Shown here: positions 54,512 to 63,740 of the stretch, one piece after another | How the letters are laid out: each line of letters opens with the position of its first letter | How positions within the stretch are numbered: position 1 is the stretch's first letter | Translations under genes and position numbers: made by a program | DNA from: Agrobacterium leguminum | GTDB taxonomy: Bacteria > Pseudomonadota > Alphaproteobacteria > Rhizobiales > Rhizobiaceae | DNA length: 64,000 nt | Assembly (NCBI RefSeq): GCF_015704895.1 | Contig: NZ_JADQWB010000020.1 | Coordinates: 1 to 64,000 of the forward strand | Direction: 5' to 3' | Notes under the pieces: generated by a model | What the model was told of the DNA's origin: nothing | The model's database searches: none | The model's input: only the letters and a program-made list of their open reading frames with translations

Positions 54512-54623
54512 GGGATGTCTCTCCTGTTTGCTGAAAACATGGCCGGCGCGGGGTGCCGGGCGGGGGAAGCCGTCTTTCATTAACTGGTGTCCGCGCGATC
54601 GGTTTCAACCCGGCGGGACGATA

Positions 54624-55550
54624 TCACATCAGCACGTAATCCACCGGGCGCGGATCGGCCGGCAGATCGGTCTCGCCCATCGCCTCGCGCAGATTGATCT
54701 CGATGGTGGTGGCGAGCGAATTGATCGGCAGCGCATTGAGGCCGGTGCCGAAGGGGTCCTCCAGCTCGTCGGACAGCGCATCGAGACCGAAGAACGTATA
54801 GGCGATGAGCGTGGCGGTAAACGGCGTGGCCCAGCCGAGCAGATCGGTGAAACCGAACGGCAGCAGCAGGCAGAACAGATGCGCGGTGCGGTGAAGCAGC
54901 AGCGAATAACCGAAGGGAACCGGCGTCTGGCGGATGCGCTCGCACGAAGCCTGCGCGGCCCCCATCTGCTGCACGGTGGCATCCAGCATCTGCAGCTGAA
55001 TATCGCTGATCTGCCCCTTGCCATGGGCGGAGACGATGGCGCCGGATATTTCGCGCAGCAGCATGTCCGGCCGGTTGCGGCTGCGGTCGAAAATATCCCT
55101 GAGATCATCGGGAACGAGGCTGGCCGCAGTGGCGGTCGCATCGCCGGGGCGCAGATGCGAAACCAGCGCGTGGCAGAAGGCGATGGTAAGATCGGTGATC
55201 CGCCGACGGGTGACGGGATCGGCGACATCCTGCCGGCTATCGAGCATGAGGCTCTGGCGTGAAAGCGCGCGGGCAACGGTAATCAGCGCACCCCATTGCT
55301 TGCGGGCTTCCCACCAGCGGTCGTAACAGGCATTGGCGCGAAAACCGAGAAACACCGAAAGCGCGATGCCGAGCAGCGAAAAGGGCGCGCCGTTCAGCGC
55401 CTGCACCAGATCCGGCCTGTCCTTGTGCGCCCAGACAACCAGCGTCGACAGCAGGAAAACCGCAAGCACCTGCGGAAAGATGCGGACGATGATGGAGCCG
55501 CGCACGATGAGGAAAAGCTGCAGCAGGTTCGGTTTTGGACGAACGATCAT
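54624..55550 (-). CDS. bestrophin-like anion channel protein
   Basis: 308-residue membrane protein of the bestrophin/UPF0187 family. IALSVFLGFRANACYDRWWEARKQWG is the diagnostic block, and PFTATLIAYTFFGLDALSDELEDPFG includes the acidic cluster of the channel. About four transmembrane helices are predicted. Bacterial members form pentameric ion channels, often cation-selective; the physiological role is unknown. Confidence 0.87.
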   Translation of the reverse strand: MIVRPKPNLLQLFLIVRGSIIVRIFPQVLAVFLLSTLVVWAHKDRPDLVQALNGAPFSLLGIALSVFLGFRANACYDRWWEARKQWGALITVARALSRQSLMLDSRQDVADPVTRRRITDLTIAFCHALVSHLRPGDATATAASLVPDDLRDIFDRSRNRPDMLLREISGAIVSAHGKGQISDIQLQMLDATVQQMGAAQASCERIRQTPVPFGYSLLLHRTAHLFCLLLPFGFTDLLGWATPFTATLIAYTFFGLDALSDELEDPFGTGLNALPINSLATTIEINLREAMGETDLPADPRPVDYVLM

Positions 55551-55737
55551 GGCGGAAACTCGAAATGCCTGTGGCGGATGGGAGGGGCGTGAAAGAGCCT
55601 GACCCTATCTACATGCTGGCGACGCGGCCTTGTCCACCCTTTTTTGCATGGTTGCACTCGGCGGCTGGCGGCGCTACGCGTCTATCGCCGGGATCGTCAA
55701 CGCTACGGTCTGGCTATGCGGTGGAAGGAAATATCGC

Positions 55738-56445
55738 GTGTCACGCTCACAACGGCTTCTCGATCTGTTGCAGATCCTGCGCTCCCACCGCACGCCGGTC
55801 AGCGGCGCGGCCCTTGCCGCGCAAACCGGCGTCAGCCTGCGCACGCTCTACCGCGATATAGCGACGCTTCAGGCACAGGGCGCGGATATCGAGGGCGAGG
55901 CGGGCGTGGGTTATGTGCTGCGCCCCGGTTTCCTGTTGCCGCCGCTGATGTTTTCGCAGCAGGAAATCGAGGCGCTGGTGCTCGGCTCGCGCTGGGTGGC
56001 GGGCCGTGCCGATGCGGGATTGGCGGAGGCCGCCCGCGCCGCTCTCGTCAAGATCGGCGCCGTGCTTCCCGATGCCCTGCGCGAGGAACTCGATCATTCC
56101 ACCCTGCTCGTCGGGCCGGGGCAGGGCCTTGCCGCCATCCATGTCGATCTGGCTGCCATTCGCGATACGATCCGTAAGGAAAGCCGGGTCGTCATCACCT
56201 ATCGCGATGAAAAGGGAGAGGTGACGGAACGGGTGATCTGGCCCTTCGCGCTCGCTTTTTTCGATCTGGTGCGGGTGGTGCTGGGCTGGTGCGAGACACG
56301 GCAGGACTACCGCAGTTTCCGGGCCGACCGCATCGAAGATTTCCGCCCTCTCGACAGCCGTTATCCGCGCCGCCGCCAGGCGCTGCTGAAAGAATGGCGC
56401 GAAAGGGAAAAACAGCGGCGGCGGCATCATGCTGACAAAAACTGA
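55738..56445 (+). CDS. WYL-domain (YafY-type) transcriptional regulator
   Basis: 235-residue regulator starting at a GTG (AAGGAAATATCGC upstream). The N-terminal HTH_11 domain is SRSQRLLDLLQILRSHRTPVSGAALAAQTGVSLRTLYRDI, in part. The WYL domain binds a small ligand in related proteins. A longer in-frame start upstream at 55630 lacks family character. It precedes a VOC gene in the same direction and probably regulates it. Confidence 0.87.
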   Translation: MSRSQRLLDLLQILRSHRTPVSGAALAAQTGVSLRTLYRDIATLQAQGADIEGEAGVGYVLRPGFLLPPLMFSQQEIEALVLGSRWVAGRADAGLAEAARAALVKIGAVLPDALREELDHSTLLVGPGQGLAAIHVDLAAIRDTIRKESRVVITYRDEKGEVTERVIWPFALAFFDLVRVVLGWCETRQDYRSFRADRIEDFRPLDSRYPRRRQALLKEWREREKQRRRHHADKN

Positions 56446-56493
56446 CAGCAGCAGGGTCTAGACATCGTTCATCCGCAACACAGGAGAACGACC

Positions 56494-56862
56494 ATGACCC
56501 ACCCCGATTTCACCATCCTTTACGTCGACAACCCGCCGGCCAGCACCGAATTTTACAAGGCCCTGCTGGGCGCGGAACCGGTCGAAGCCTCGCCGACATT
56601 CTCGCTCTTCGTGCTTCAGAACGGCATGAAGCTCGGCCTCTGGTCGCGGCACACCGTGGAGCCGAAAGCATCGGTCACGGGCGGCGGCGGCGAGCTTGCC
56701 TTCCGCGTTGAAAACGATGCGCGGGTGGACGAGATTTTTGCGGATTGGAAGGCGAAGGGCATCGACATGCTGCAGCAGCCCGCGGGCATGGAATTCGGCT
56801 ACACCTTTACCGCCGCCGACCCCGATAATCACCGTCTCCGGGTCTATGCTTTCGCGGGCTGA
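56494..56862 (+). CDS. VOC-family (phenazine/bleomycin-resistance-like) protein
   Basis: 122-residue single-domain VOC protein (FTILYVDNPPASTEFYKALLGAEP at the start, AADPDNHRLRVYAF at the end). The typical pairing of a YafY-type regulator with a VOC enzyme suggests detoxification. GGAGAACGACC precedes the ATG. Its stop is 3 bases from the convergent tam gene. Confidence 0.88.
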   Translation: MTHPDFTILYVDNPPASTEFYKALLGAEPVEASPTFSLFVLQNGMKLGLWSRHTVEPKASVTGGGGELAFRVENDARVDEIFADWKAKGIDMLQQPAGMEFGYTFTAADPDNHRLRVYAFAG

Positions 56863-56864
56863 AG

Positions 56865-57635
56865 CTACTTCTTCACCGCCACCACAAACAGCCGTGGAAA
56901 GCGCAGAAGCAGGCGGCCGTCCGCCATCGGCGGATAGGCCGCCTCGATGCGCCGCGTATAGTCGGCGAGGAAGGCTTCGCGGTTTTCCTCGCCGGCGGCG
57001 GTGAGATAGGGGCGTAGCCCCGTGCCCTTGACCCATTCGACGATGCTTTCCGCATCCTTCATCGGATGATTATAGATGGTGTGCCACACATCCACCCGCG
57101 CGGATTTCGGCGTCAGCGCATCGAAATAATCCGAAGGTGCGGGCAGGGGTTTGCGGCGCATCCTGCCATCTGCAAACGTGTCCTTCCAGGAACCGTTCGC
57201 TCCGGTTTCCTCCATGGCGCGATGCGTCGGCTCCTGCAGATTGTCGGGCATCTGCACGGCCAGAACGCCGCCGCTTTCCAGCTGGTCCATCAGTTGCGAA
57301 AGAACGGTGAGATGATCCGGCACCCATTGGAACACGGCATTGGCGTAAAGCAGGTCCGCCTTCTGCGCCGGCTTCCACTGGGAAAGATCGGCTTTGCCGA
57401 AGCGCGTGGTCGGCAGCCGGTCCGCCGCCTTTTCCAGCATGTCGTCATCGCTGTCGATGCCGGTAATGACATTGACGCCGTAACGGTCGGTCAGAAGCTC
57501 GGTGGAATTGCCGGGGCCGCAGCCGAGGTCATAGCCGTTCAGCACCCGCTCCAGCGGCACCTGCGCCAGAAGATCCCGTGCGGGACGCGTCCGCTCGTCT
57601 TCGAATTTCAGATATTGGTGGGCGGACCATGCCAT
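56865..57635 (-). CDS. tam: trans-aconitate 2-methyltransferase
   Basis: 256-residue SAM-dependent methyltransferase that methylates trans-aconitate, a by-product inhibitor of aconitase. [23 protein letters not shown] is the Tam N-terminus, and [13 protein letters not shown] is the SAM motif [12 protein letters not shown] and [10 protein letters not shown] are further family blocks. AGGAGGAAAATC precedes the ATG at 57635, which is preferred over an upstream start. Confidence 0.93.
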   Translation of the reverse strand: MAWSAHQYLKFEDERTRPARDLLAQVPLERVLNGYDLGCGPGNSTELLTDRYGVNVITGIDSDDDMLEKAADRLPTTRFGKADLSQWKPAQKADLLYANAVFQWVPDHLTVLSQLMDQLESGGVLAVQMPDNLQEPTHRAMEETGANGSWKDTFADGRMRRKPLPAPSDYFDALTPKSARVDVWHTIYNHPMKDAESIVEWVKGTGLRPYLTAAGEENREAFLADYTRRIEAAYPPMADGRLLLRFPRLFVVAVKK

Positions 57636-57973
57636 GATTTTCCTCCTGCAAAATGCCGTCAGATCGCCAGCATCGCATGCGGAAAATCGCGCCGCTATCG
57701 TCCGATGCATGAATTATTGTGATGAATCTATTCATCAACCTTTTGTTTCGCCTCATAAAACGTGCTTGCGGGGCCGTCGCTTTGTTATTTTCCATCAAAA
57801 TCAGAAATCGCTGCAATTAAAACTTGACCTCGTCCGGGGAGAGGCATTCACTCCGGCCGATTTCCAGCACATGCCCCGTTGAGAGCGCGTAGCGCTCTTC
57901 ATCCGGCAATGCATCAGAACAAAAAAGACGGAGCGTTTTTACCCAACGAAAACGCTTGAGACAGGAGACCATC

Positions 57974-58855
57974 ATGAGCGTCGATACCGCACCCCGATCA
58001 ACCACCTGGACCTATGTTGACGGTCAATGGCTGCCCGGCAATCCGCCGCTCATCGGCCCGACCTCGCATGCCATGTGGCTGGCCTCCACGGTGTTCGACG
58101 GTGCGCGCTGGTTCGATGGCGTGGCGCCCGATCTCGATCTGCACTGCCAGCGTATCAATCGCTCCGCCGTCAATATGGGCATGAAGCCGACCATGACGGC
58201 CGAGGAGATCGAGTCCCTGGCGCTCGAAGGCGTCAAGAAATTCGACGGCAAGATGGCGATCTACATCAAGCCGATGTATTGGGCCGAACACGGCATGCCC
58301 GGCAGCGTCGTGGCGCCCGATGCCGGCTCCACCCGGTTTGCGCTTTGCCTTTTCGAAGCGCCGATGGATGCCGGCAAGCCGCTGACGCTCACCGTTTCGC
58401 CGCTGCGCCGCCCTTCGCCGGAAACCGCCATGACCGACGCCAAGGCCGGCAGCCTCTATCCCAATAGCGGTCGCGCCATTCTGGAAGCGCGCTCGCGCGG
58501 TTTCGACAATGCCCTGATGCGCGACATGAACGGCAATGTCGCCGAATCCGCCTCCGCCAACATCTTCATGGTCAAGGACGGCGTTGTCCTTACCCCGGTT
58601 CCGAACCGCACTTTCCTTGCCGGCATCACCCGTTCGCGCGTGATCGGCCTTCTGCGCCAGGCCGGTTTCGACGTGCGGGAAGCGACGCTTTCGGTCGAGG
58701 ATTTCCGCGAGGCCGATGAAATCTTCTGCTCCGGCAATTATTCCAAGGTTTCGCCCGTCGTGAAGCTCGACGATCGCGAATTGCAGGCAGGCCCCGTCGC
58801 CCGCAAGGCGCTCGATCTCTACATGGACTGGGCGCGTCTCGGCGCGGATGTTTAA
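57974..58855 (+). CDS. branched-chain amino acid aminotransferase-like protein (class IV)
   Basis: 293-residue PLP-dependent class IV aminotransferase. The probable PLP-lysine is in TDAKAGSLYPNS. NGNVAESASANIFMVKDGVVLTP and GITRSRVIGLLRQAG are class IV blocks. It is shorter than E. coli IlvE, and no other ilv gene is adjacent, so D-amino acid or other keto-acid substrates are possible. Upstream 57711-57973 holds TTGACC at 57824-57829, a possible -35. A strong terminator follows. Confidence 0.88.
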   Translation: MSVDTAPRSTTWTYVDGQWLPGNPPLIGPTSHAMWLASTVFDGARWFDGVAPDLDLHCQRINRSAVNMGMKPTMTAEEIESLALEGVKKFDGKMAIYIKPMYWAEHGMPGSVVAPDAGSTRFALCLFEAPMDAGKPLTLTVSPLRRPSPETAMTDAKAGSLYPNSGRAILEARSRGFDNALMRDMNGNVAESASANIFMVKDGVVLTPVPNRTFLAGITRSRVIGLLRQAGFDVREATLSVEDFREADEIFCSGNYSKVSPVVKLDDRELQAGPVARKALDLYMDWARLGADV

Positions 58856-58878
58856 GGCCGGGTAAACCCCATAGTTTC

Positions 58879-58920
58879 AAAAGGCCGCGGCAGGCTCATC
58901 CCTGCCGCGGCCTTTTGTTT
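58879..58920 (+). terminator. strong terminator after the aminotransferase
   Basis: AAAAGGCCGCGGCAGG pairs with CCTGCCGCGGCCTTTT around CTCATC, followed by GTTTTG. It is one of the strongest hairpins in the window. Confidence 0.9.
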
Positions 58921-59026
58921 TGAGCCGCATTATTTCCCATAAAAATTCAGGGGGAATTTAATCCAATTTTAGAGGACCACAGGCTAGCTTGCGACATTAC
59001 CGATCCGGGCTAGTGGGGGCCGCCAA

Positions 59027-61384
59027 ATGTCTTTCAGCATACGCAATATACTTGTGGGATTTTTTCTGCTCGTCGGCATCGCGCTGGCAGGCTTCGTGGG
59101 CAACGGCATGTTGCAGTCCGTGCAGCGTGCCCGCAGCTTTTCGGAGGTGGCGCAGCTCGTTTCGCTGGACAGGCTGCTTTTCAACGCCTTGCTGAACTTT
59201 CGCAGTGAACGCGGCAACAGCGCCTCGGCGCTGACGGTCGATCCGGCGAAGACGGCCAACACCATCGCCAGCGTGCAGGCGTCGCGCCAGAAGGTGGATG
59301 CCGCCATGGGCGCCTTTCTCGAACAGTCCGCCGCGCTCGATCAGGCTGGCCTCAAGGCCCCGCTTGCCCGCGTGAAGGATATCTACACGCAATTCCTGGA
59401 GCTGCGCAAAAAGGTTGACGCCAACGTCACCCTGCCGCTCGACCGTCGTGAAAACGGGCTGGACAAGACCGTGCTGGCGCTCGGTCAGGATTTCCTGACG
59501 GCGCTTGAAGCGGGCTCGACGGCGGTGGAAGGTGAGGTTCGCTCGCTGGACCAGAGCCTGACCGGCCTCATCCAGTTGCGGTCCTATGGCTGGTCGGCGC
59601 GTGCGCTGGGCGGCAGCGCCACCGTTGTCATCAATGCGGTCGTGGCCCAGCAGCGGCCGCTGACCCCGCAGGAAACCCAGCAGCTTGGCAATTTCGATGC
59701 CGGCGCGGCATTTGCCTGGAAAGCCACCGGCGACCTCGTCGCGCACGAATCGACGCCGCAGGCGCTCAAAGATATCTATGCCGTTGCCGACAGGACCTAT
59801 TTCAAGGGTGATTTCGTCGCGCAGCGCGCAAAGCTGATCGACGATCTGAACAACGGCCGCACGCCTGCCTTCACCATCGATACATGGCGCAATACGGTCA
59901 CCGAAAGCCTCGATACGGTCGCGAAAATCGCCTCCGAAGCGATGGATGTTCTCAACGCCAATGCCGAAAAGGCCAGACAGGACGCCTTTATCGGCGCGAT
60001 GATCTATCTCGCTGCGTTCATCCTCACACTTGGCGTCTGCATTCTCTGCCTTGCCGTCATCGTCGGCCGCGTCACCCGCCCCATCAGCCGCCTGACAAAG
60101 GCGATGATGGAATTGTCCACCGGCAACCTGACCATCGATGTGCCCGGCGCAAAACGCGGCGACGAGATCGGCGAGATGGCCCGCGCCGTGGAAATCTTCC
60201 GCGAAGCGGCCATCCGCAACCGGCAGCTTGAGGACGAAGCCGTCGGCAACCGCGAGCAGGCCGAGCGTGACCGTATCGAGCTGCAGCAGCGCGCCGAGGC
60301 CGAGGCCGCAGAGCGTCTCAATCAGGCCACGGGGTCGCTGGCTGGCGGTCTTCGCCGGCTTGCCTCCGGTGATATGGTCTGCGAGATCGCCACGCCGTTT
60401 TCGCCGCAATTCGAGACGCTGCGGCACGATTTCAACAGCTCTGTGCATCAGCTGCGCGAAGCGCTCACCAGCGTCGGCCAGTCCGTGCAGACCGTGAATG
60501 GCGGCGCCCACGAGGTATCCTCCGCATCCGACGATCTTTCCCGCCGCACCGAACAGCAGGCCGCTTCTCTCGAAGAAACCGCCGCAGCGCTGGAAGAGAT
60601 CACCGCCAATGTTTCCGCCACCTCCAAACGGGCGAGCGATGCGCGCGACACGGTGCGTGAGGCAAGGACAAAGGCCGATCTTTCCGGCAAGGTGGTGCGC
60701 GATGCCGTCGCCGCCATGGAACGCATCGAGCATTCCTCGCGCCAGATCGGCCAGATCATCGGCGTCATCGACGAAATCGCCTTCCAGACCAACCTTCTGG
60801 CGCTGAATGCCGGCGTCGAGGCGGCAAGGGCGGGCGATGCGGGCAAGGGCTTCGCCGTCGTCGCACAGGAAGTGCGCGAACTGGCGCAGCGCTCCGCCAA
60901 CGCCGCCAAGGAAATCAAGCAACTCATCACCGCATCAGCCGTTGCGGTGGGTGAAGGCGTGAAGCTGGTGGCCGATACCGGCGTCGGGCTTTCCGAGATC
61001 GAGCAGCTGGTGCTTTCCGTCAACACCCATATGGATGCCATCGCCACGGCGGCGCAGGAACAGTCGGCCGGTCTTTCCGAGGTCAACACCGCCGTCAACC
61101 ACATGGATCAGGCCACGCAGCAGAATGCCGCCATGGTCGAGGAAATGAATGCGGCGGGTGCGGGTCTTGCACAGGAATGCACCAACCTCCACGCCCTGCT
61201 TGCGCAATTCCAGCTCGGCCAGCAAAGCTCCGCATTGCGGGAGACGGCACGGCATATGCAGCGCGCCGCAAGCCCGGTCCACGCGCCCGCCGCACCGGTC
61301 GCACCGGCACCGAAGGCCCGCCCCGTCGCCGCACGCGGCAATGCGGCGCTGGCCGTGAAGGGGGATGAGTGGACGGAGTTTTGA
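59027..61384 (+). CDS. methyl-accepting chemotaxis protein
   Basis: 785-residue transmembrane chemoreceptor. TM1 lies about residues 8-28, followed by a periplasmic helical sensor of about 290 residues. TM2 is about 320-348, then HAMP ([21 protein letters not shown] onward). A long signalling domain follows with the hairpin tip [21 protein letters not shown] (about 584-605, in part). The periplasmic part starts like a four-helix bundle; the ligand is unknown. The Ala/Pro-rich tail ends DEWTEF, similar to a CheR/CheB-tethering end. No che genes are adjacent. Confidence 0.93.
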   Translation: MSFSIRNILVGFFLLVGIALAGFVGNGMLQSVQRARSFSEVAQLVSLDRLLFNALLNFRSERGNSASALTVDPAKTANTIASVQASRQKVDAAMGAFLEQSAALDQAGLKAPLARVKDIYTQFLELRKKVDANVTLPLDRRENGLDKTVLALGQDFLTALEAGSTAVEGEVRSLDQSLTGLIQLRSYGWSARALGGSATVVINAVVAQQRPLTPQETQQLGNFDAGAAFAWKATGDLVAHESTPQALKDIYAVADRTYFKGDFVAQRAKLIDDLNNGRTPAFTIDTWRNTVTESLDTVAKIASEAMDVLNANAEKARQDAFIGAMIYLAAFILTLGVCILCLAVIVGRVTRPISRLTKAMMELSTGNLTIDVPGAKRGDEIGEMARAVEIFREAAIRNRQLEDEAVGNREQAERDRIELQQRAEAEAAERLNQATGSLAGGLRRLASGDMVCEIATPFSPQFETLRHDFNSSVHQLREALTSVGQSVQTVNGGAHEVSSASDDLSRRTEQQAASLEETAAALEEITANVSATSKRASDARDTVREARTKADLSGKVVRDAVAAMERIEHSSRQIGQIIGVIDEIAFQTNLLALNAGVEAARAGDAGKGFAVVAQEVRELAQRSANAAKEIKQLITASAVAVGEGVKLVADTGVGLSEIEQLVLSVNTHMDAIATAAQEQSAGLSEVNTAVNHMDQATQQNAAMVEEMNAAGAGLAQECTNLHALLAQFQLGQQSSALRETARHMQRAASPVHAPAAPVAPAPKARPVAARGNAALAVKGDEWTEF

Positions 61385-61430
61385 AGACAAATCCAGCGTT
61401 GGATGTGGCGAGGAACTAGCATCCGCACTT

Positions 61431-61563
61431 CGTCACCCCGGACTAGATCCGGGGTCCAGCGCGATCAAGTCCTTGATCGCGAAAGACTCTTCTCACGGCG
61501 CAGACGTGCCGTGGCTGGATGCCGGATCATCCTCGGGCTTGTTCCGGGGACCGGCATGACGGA
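61431..61563 (+). repeat. ~130-bp multi-hairpin intergenic repeat, divergent copy
   Basis: CCCCGGACTAGATCCGGGG, the central GCGATCAAGTCCTTGATCGC palindrome, CACGGCGCAGACGTGCCGTG and a long outer arm match the layout of the other copies. The bases differ in every stem while pairing is preserved. It lies after the chemoreceptor gene. Confidence 0.85.
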
Positions 61564-61625
61564 GGAGAGAGTACAGTTCCTTCTCTTCAACAAGTCTAGG
61601 CCCGCACCTGAAACCGGCGCGGGCT

Positions 61626-62513
61626 TCACCGTTTCCGCACATCCGGCAGCGCAGCGGCAAGCGCCCGCAGCGGCGCGGTCATATGTTTGTCGCGTCGCAT
61701 CGCCAGCGCGATCCGCCGTTCGAGCGGCGGTTCGAGCGAGCGCCATTCGAGTCCGGATGCCGCCCCTTCATGCTCCATCGCCATGCGCGGCACGATGGCA
61801 ATGCCAAGGCCCGCACCTGCGAGCTTCTTGATCGCCTCGACGCTGCCCAGTTCCATGGCGGGCTGCACGGTGCGGCCGCTTGCCGAAAACCATTGATCCA
61901 CCAGCCGGCGCGTATTGCCGCCCTCGTAAAGCAGCAGCGGCCGCGCCGAAAGCGTCTCGGCGTTGAGCGCCGTTGCGTCAGAGACGGAGCCTTGCGGGAA
62001 AACCGCGACCAGCTCGTCGAGATGGATATCGCTGATATCGAGGCTGCGGCCGCTGGCGGGCAGGGCCACCACCGCCGCATCGATGGTATTGGCCTCCAGA
62101 AGCCGGAGGATATCGTGGGTATTGCCGGTCTGCACGACGATTTCGATGCCGGGCATGGCCTGCCGGATCTTACCCAGCACCGGCGGCAGCAGATAGATGC
62201 AGGCGGTGGCGCCGGTGCCGATGCGAAGGCGTCCCGTCACCCCGCTGCGATGCGGCGCAACGGTATCGATGGCATGCGCCACTTCTTCCGCAATCCGTCT
62301 TGCATGGATGAGAAAGTCGCGCCCCGCCGCCGTCGGCTGCGCACGCCTGCCCACCCTTTCGATCAGCCGCACACCGAGCTGTTTTTCGAGCAGCCTTATA
62401 TGCAGGCTGATGGCCGGCTGCGTCAGCCCCGCCTTGTCGGCGGCGGCGGAAAAACTGCCAAGATCGGCCACATCCATGAAGCTGCGAAGCTGCCGCAGAT
62501 CGAGGTCCAGCAT
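61626..62513 (-). CDS. LysR-family transcriptional regulator
   Basis: 295-residue LTTR. The helix-turn-helix SFSAAADKAGLTQPAISLHIRLLE is near residues 20-43, with a normal effector-binding half ending DVRKR. The ATG at 62513 fits the family; a much longer upstream extension is spurious. It is divergent from a GNAT acetyltransferase, its likely target. The intergenic region has a 17-bp TTAT-N9-ATAA site. Confidence 0.9.
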   Translation of the reverse strand: MLDLDLRQLRSFMDVADLGSFSAAADKAGLTQPAISLHIRLLEKQLGVRLIERVGRRAQPTAAGRDFLIHARRIAEEVAHAIDTVAPHRSGVTGRLRIGTGATACIYLLPPVLGKIRQAMPGIEIVVQTGNTHDILRLLEANTIDAAVVALPASGRSLDISDIHLDELVAVFPQGSVSDATALNAETLSARPLLLYEGGNTRRLVDQWFSASGRTVQPAMELGSVEAIKKLAGAGLGIAIVPRMAMEHEGAASGLEWRSLEPPLERRIALAMRRDKHMTAPLRALAAALPDVRKR

Positions 62514-62523
62514 CAAAGAAAAC

Positions 62524-62540
62524 CTTATCGTTTGTATAAG
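62524..62540. promoter_or_regulatory. LysR-type palindrome between lysR and GNAT genes
   Basis: CTTATCGTTTGTATAAG has 5-bp inverted arms (CTTAT/ATAAG) with 7-base spacer, following the T-N11-A rule of LTTR boxes. It starts 11 bases upstream of the LysR start. Confidence 0.6.
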
Positions 62541-62609
62541 ACAGATAATCTTTATTTTGGCTGCGCCGCAATGCACAATGACGGCGTGAATGATCCGCAG
62601 GACAAGAGA

Positions 62610-63152
62610 ATGACCCTTTCCACCGTTTCCAGCCTTACGATCCGCCCCTGCGAAGAGGCGGATATTCCAGCCATTGCCGAAATCTACCGGGACGCCGTGC
62701 TGCACGGCCGCGCGAGCTTCGAGATCGATCCGCCAAGCGCGGAGACGATGCTGGAGCGCCGCCGCCTTCTGGTGGAGGGCAATTACCCCTATCTCGTCGC
62801 CGAATGCGATGGAAAGATAGCCGGATATGCCTATGCCGGCGCCTATCGCCCGCGCCCGGCCTATGGCGCGGCGGTGGAAAATTCCGTTTATATCGATCCG
62901 GCCATGAAGGGCATGGGCATCGGCCGCAAGCTGCTCGATGCGTTGATCGAGGCGGCGACGGCACGCGGCTTCCGGCAGATGATCGCCGTCATCGGCGATT
63001 CGTCCAACGCCGCCTCGATCGGCGTGCACCGCGCCGCCGGTTTCGAACATGTCGGCACCTTCAAATCCATCGGCTGGAAACATGGCCAATGGCTGGATAC
63101 GGTGCTGATGCAGCGCGCGCTGGGCGAAGGCGACACCACGCCGCGCTTTTGA
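62610..63152 (+). CDS. GNAT acetyltransferase, phosphinothricin/methionine-sulfone type
   Basis: 180-residue GNAT protein. IRPCEEADIPAIAEIYRDAVLHGRASFEIDPPS and YAYAGAYRPRPAYGAAVENSVYIDP (in part) are hallmarks of the PAT/MddA group that acetylates phosphinothricin or methionine sulfone. GMGIGRKLLDALIE binds acetyl-CoA. Physiologically such enzymes likely protect against methionine derivatives. The ATG follows AAGAGA only weakly. Confidence 0.9.
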   Translation: MTLSTVSSLTIRPCEEADIPAIAEIYRDAVLHGRASFEIDPPSAETMLERRRLLVEGNYPYLVAECDGKIAGYAYAGAYRPRPAYGAAVENSVYIDPAMKGMGIGRKLLDALIEAATARGFRQMIAVIGDSSNAASIGVHRAAGFEHVGTFKSIGWKHGQWLDTVLMQRALGEGDTTPRF

Positions 63153-63156
63153 ACGA

Positions 63157-63520
63157 TCAGGGCTTGGTGGAGCCGGGGATTTCCACCTTCAGCGTATCGC
63201 CGGAAAGCTCACTGCCCAGCTCCACGGCCTTGGTTTTCTTGTCGTAGACGCAGATATGGCTGACGGTCGCATCCGCGCCCCCACTCTTCCCGGTGAGTTT
63301 GGCTTTGCCGGTGAGAATGGCGAGGCCGTAATTCTCGCTGCCGACCGGATCGACCAAGGCCTTCGCGTCCTCGATCATGTCTTTGGCGCCGGCAAGGCAG
63401 GCCGTCTGCACATCCGCCACGAACTCCTTCCAGGCGTCATCCGACGATGCGGCGGCGGGGAGAGTAAGCGACGAGAAGGCCGCAAGGAGGAGGATGGTGC
63501 GGGGGGATCGGACGGGTCAT
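63157..63520 (-). pseudogene. small secreted protein gene broken by a one-base frameshift in a G-run
   Basis: An ATG at 63520 (Shine-Dalgarno GGAAGG upstream) enters a frame that hits a stop after about 27 codons. Removing one base from the G-run at 63501-63506 joins it to the downstream frame (63157-63500). The repaired product would be about 120 residues, with a signal peptide (TILLLAAFSSLTLPAAA, in part) and mature start SSDDAWKEFVADVQTACL. Codons downstream look normal. Either the gene is recently broken, it is phase-variable, or the G-run carries a sequencing error. The uninterrupted segment alone starts at a GTG at 63420 and would lack export. Function unknown. Confidence 0.7.
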
Positions 63521-63675
63521 GGAATTTCCTTCCTGCAATCTCGGCAAAAGCGAACCGATAGGGTGGAAAACGGTACGCCAAAGGTGTGAAACAAATGTGG
63601 TGGTGGCCGCGCGGAGAGGAATTTTCTCTTTTGTCGGAACATTTTGATATTTCGCAGGTTGCCCAAATTGAGGTT

Positions 63676-63711
63676 CGCTCCTATGGTCCGCTCACACGGT
63701 TTCTAGGAGCG
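63676..63711 (+). promoter_or_regulatory. stem-loop in the sodB leader
   Basis: CGCTCCTA (63676-63683) and TAGGAGCG (63704-63711) are perfect 8-bp arms 30 bases before the sod start. It may affect mRNA stability or bind a regulator. Confidence 0.5.
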
Positions 63712-63740
63712 GTAACCCGCTGCAAAAAGGAGTAAAAACC

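Noticed and set aside
57824-57852. A possible MerR-type promoter before the aminotransferase gene
   Set aside because: TTGACC is present, but the dyad is imperfect and no -10 element fits a 19-base spacer.
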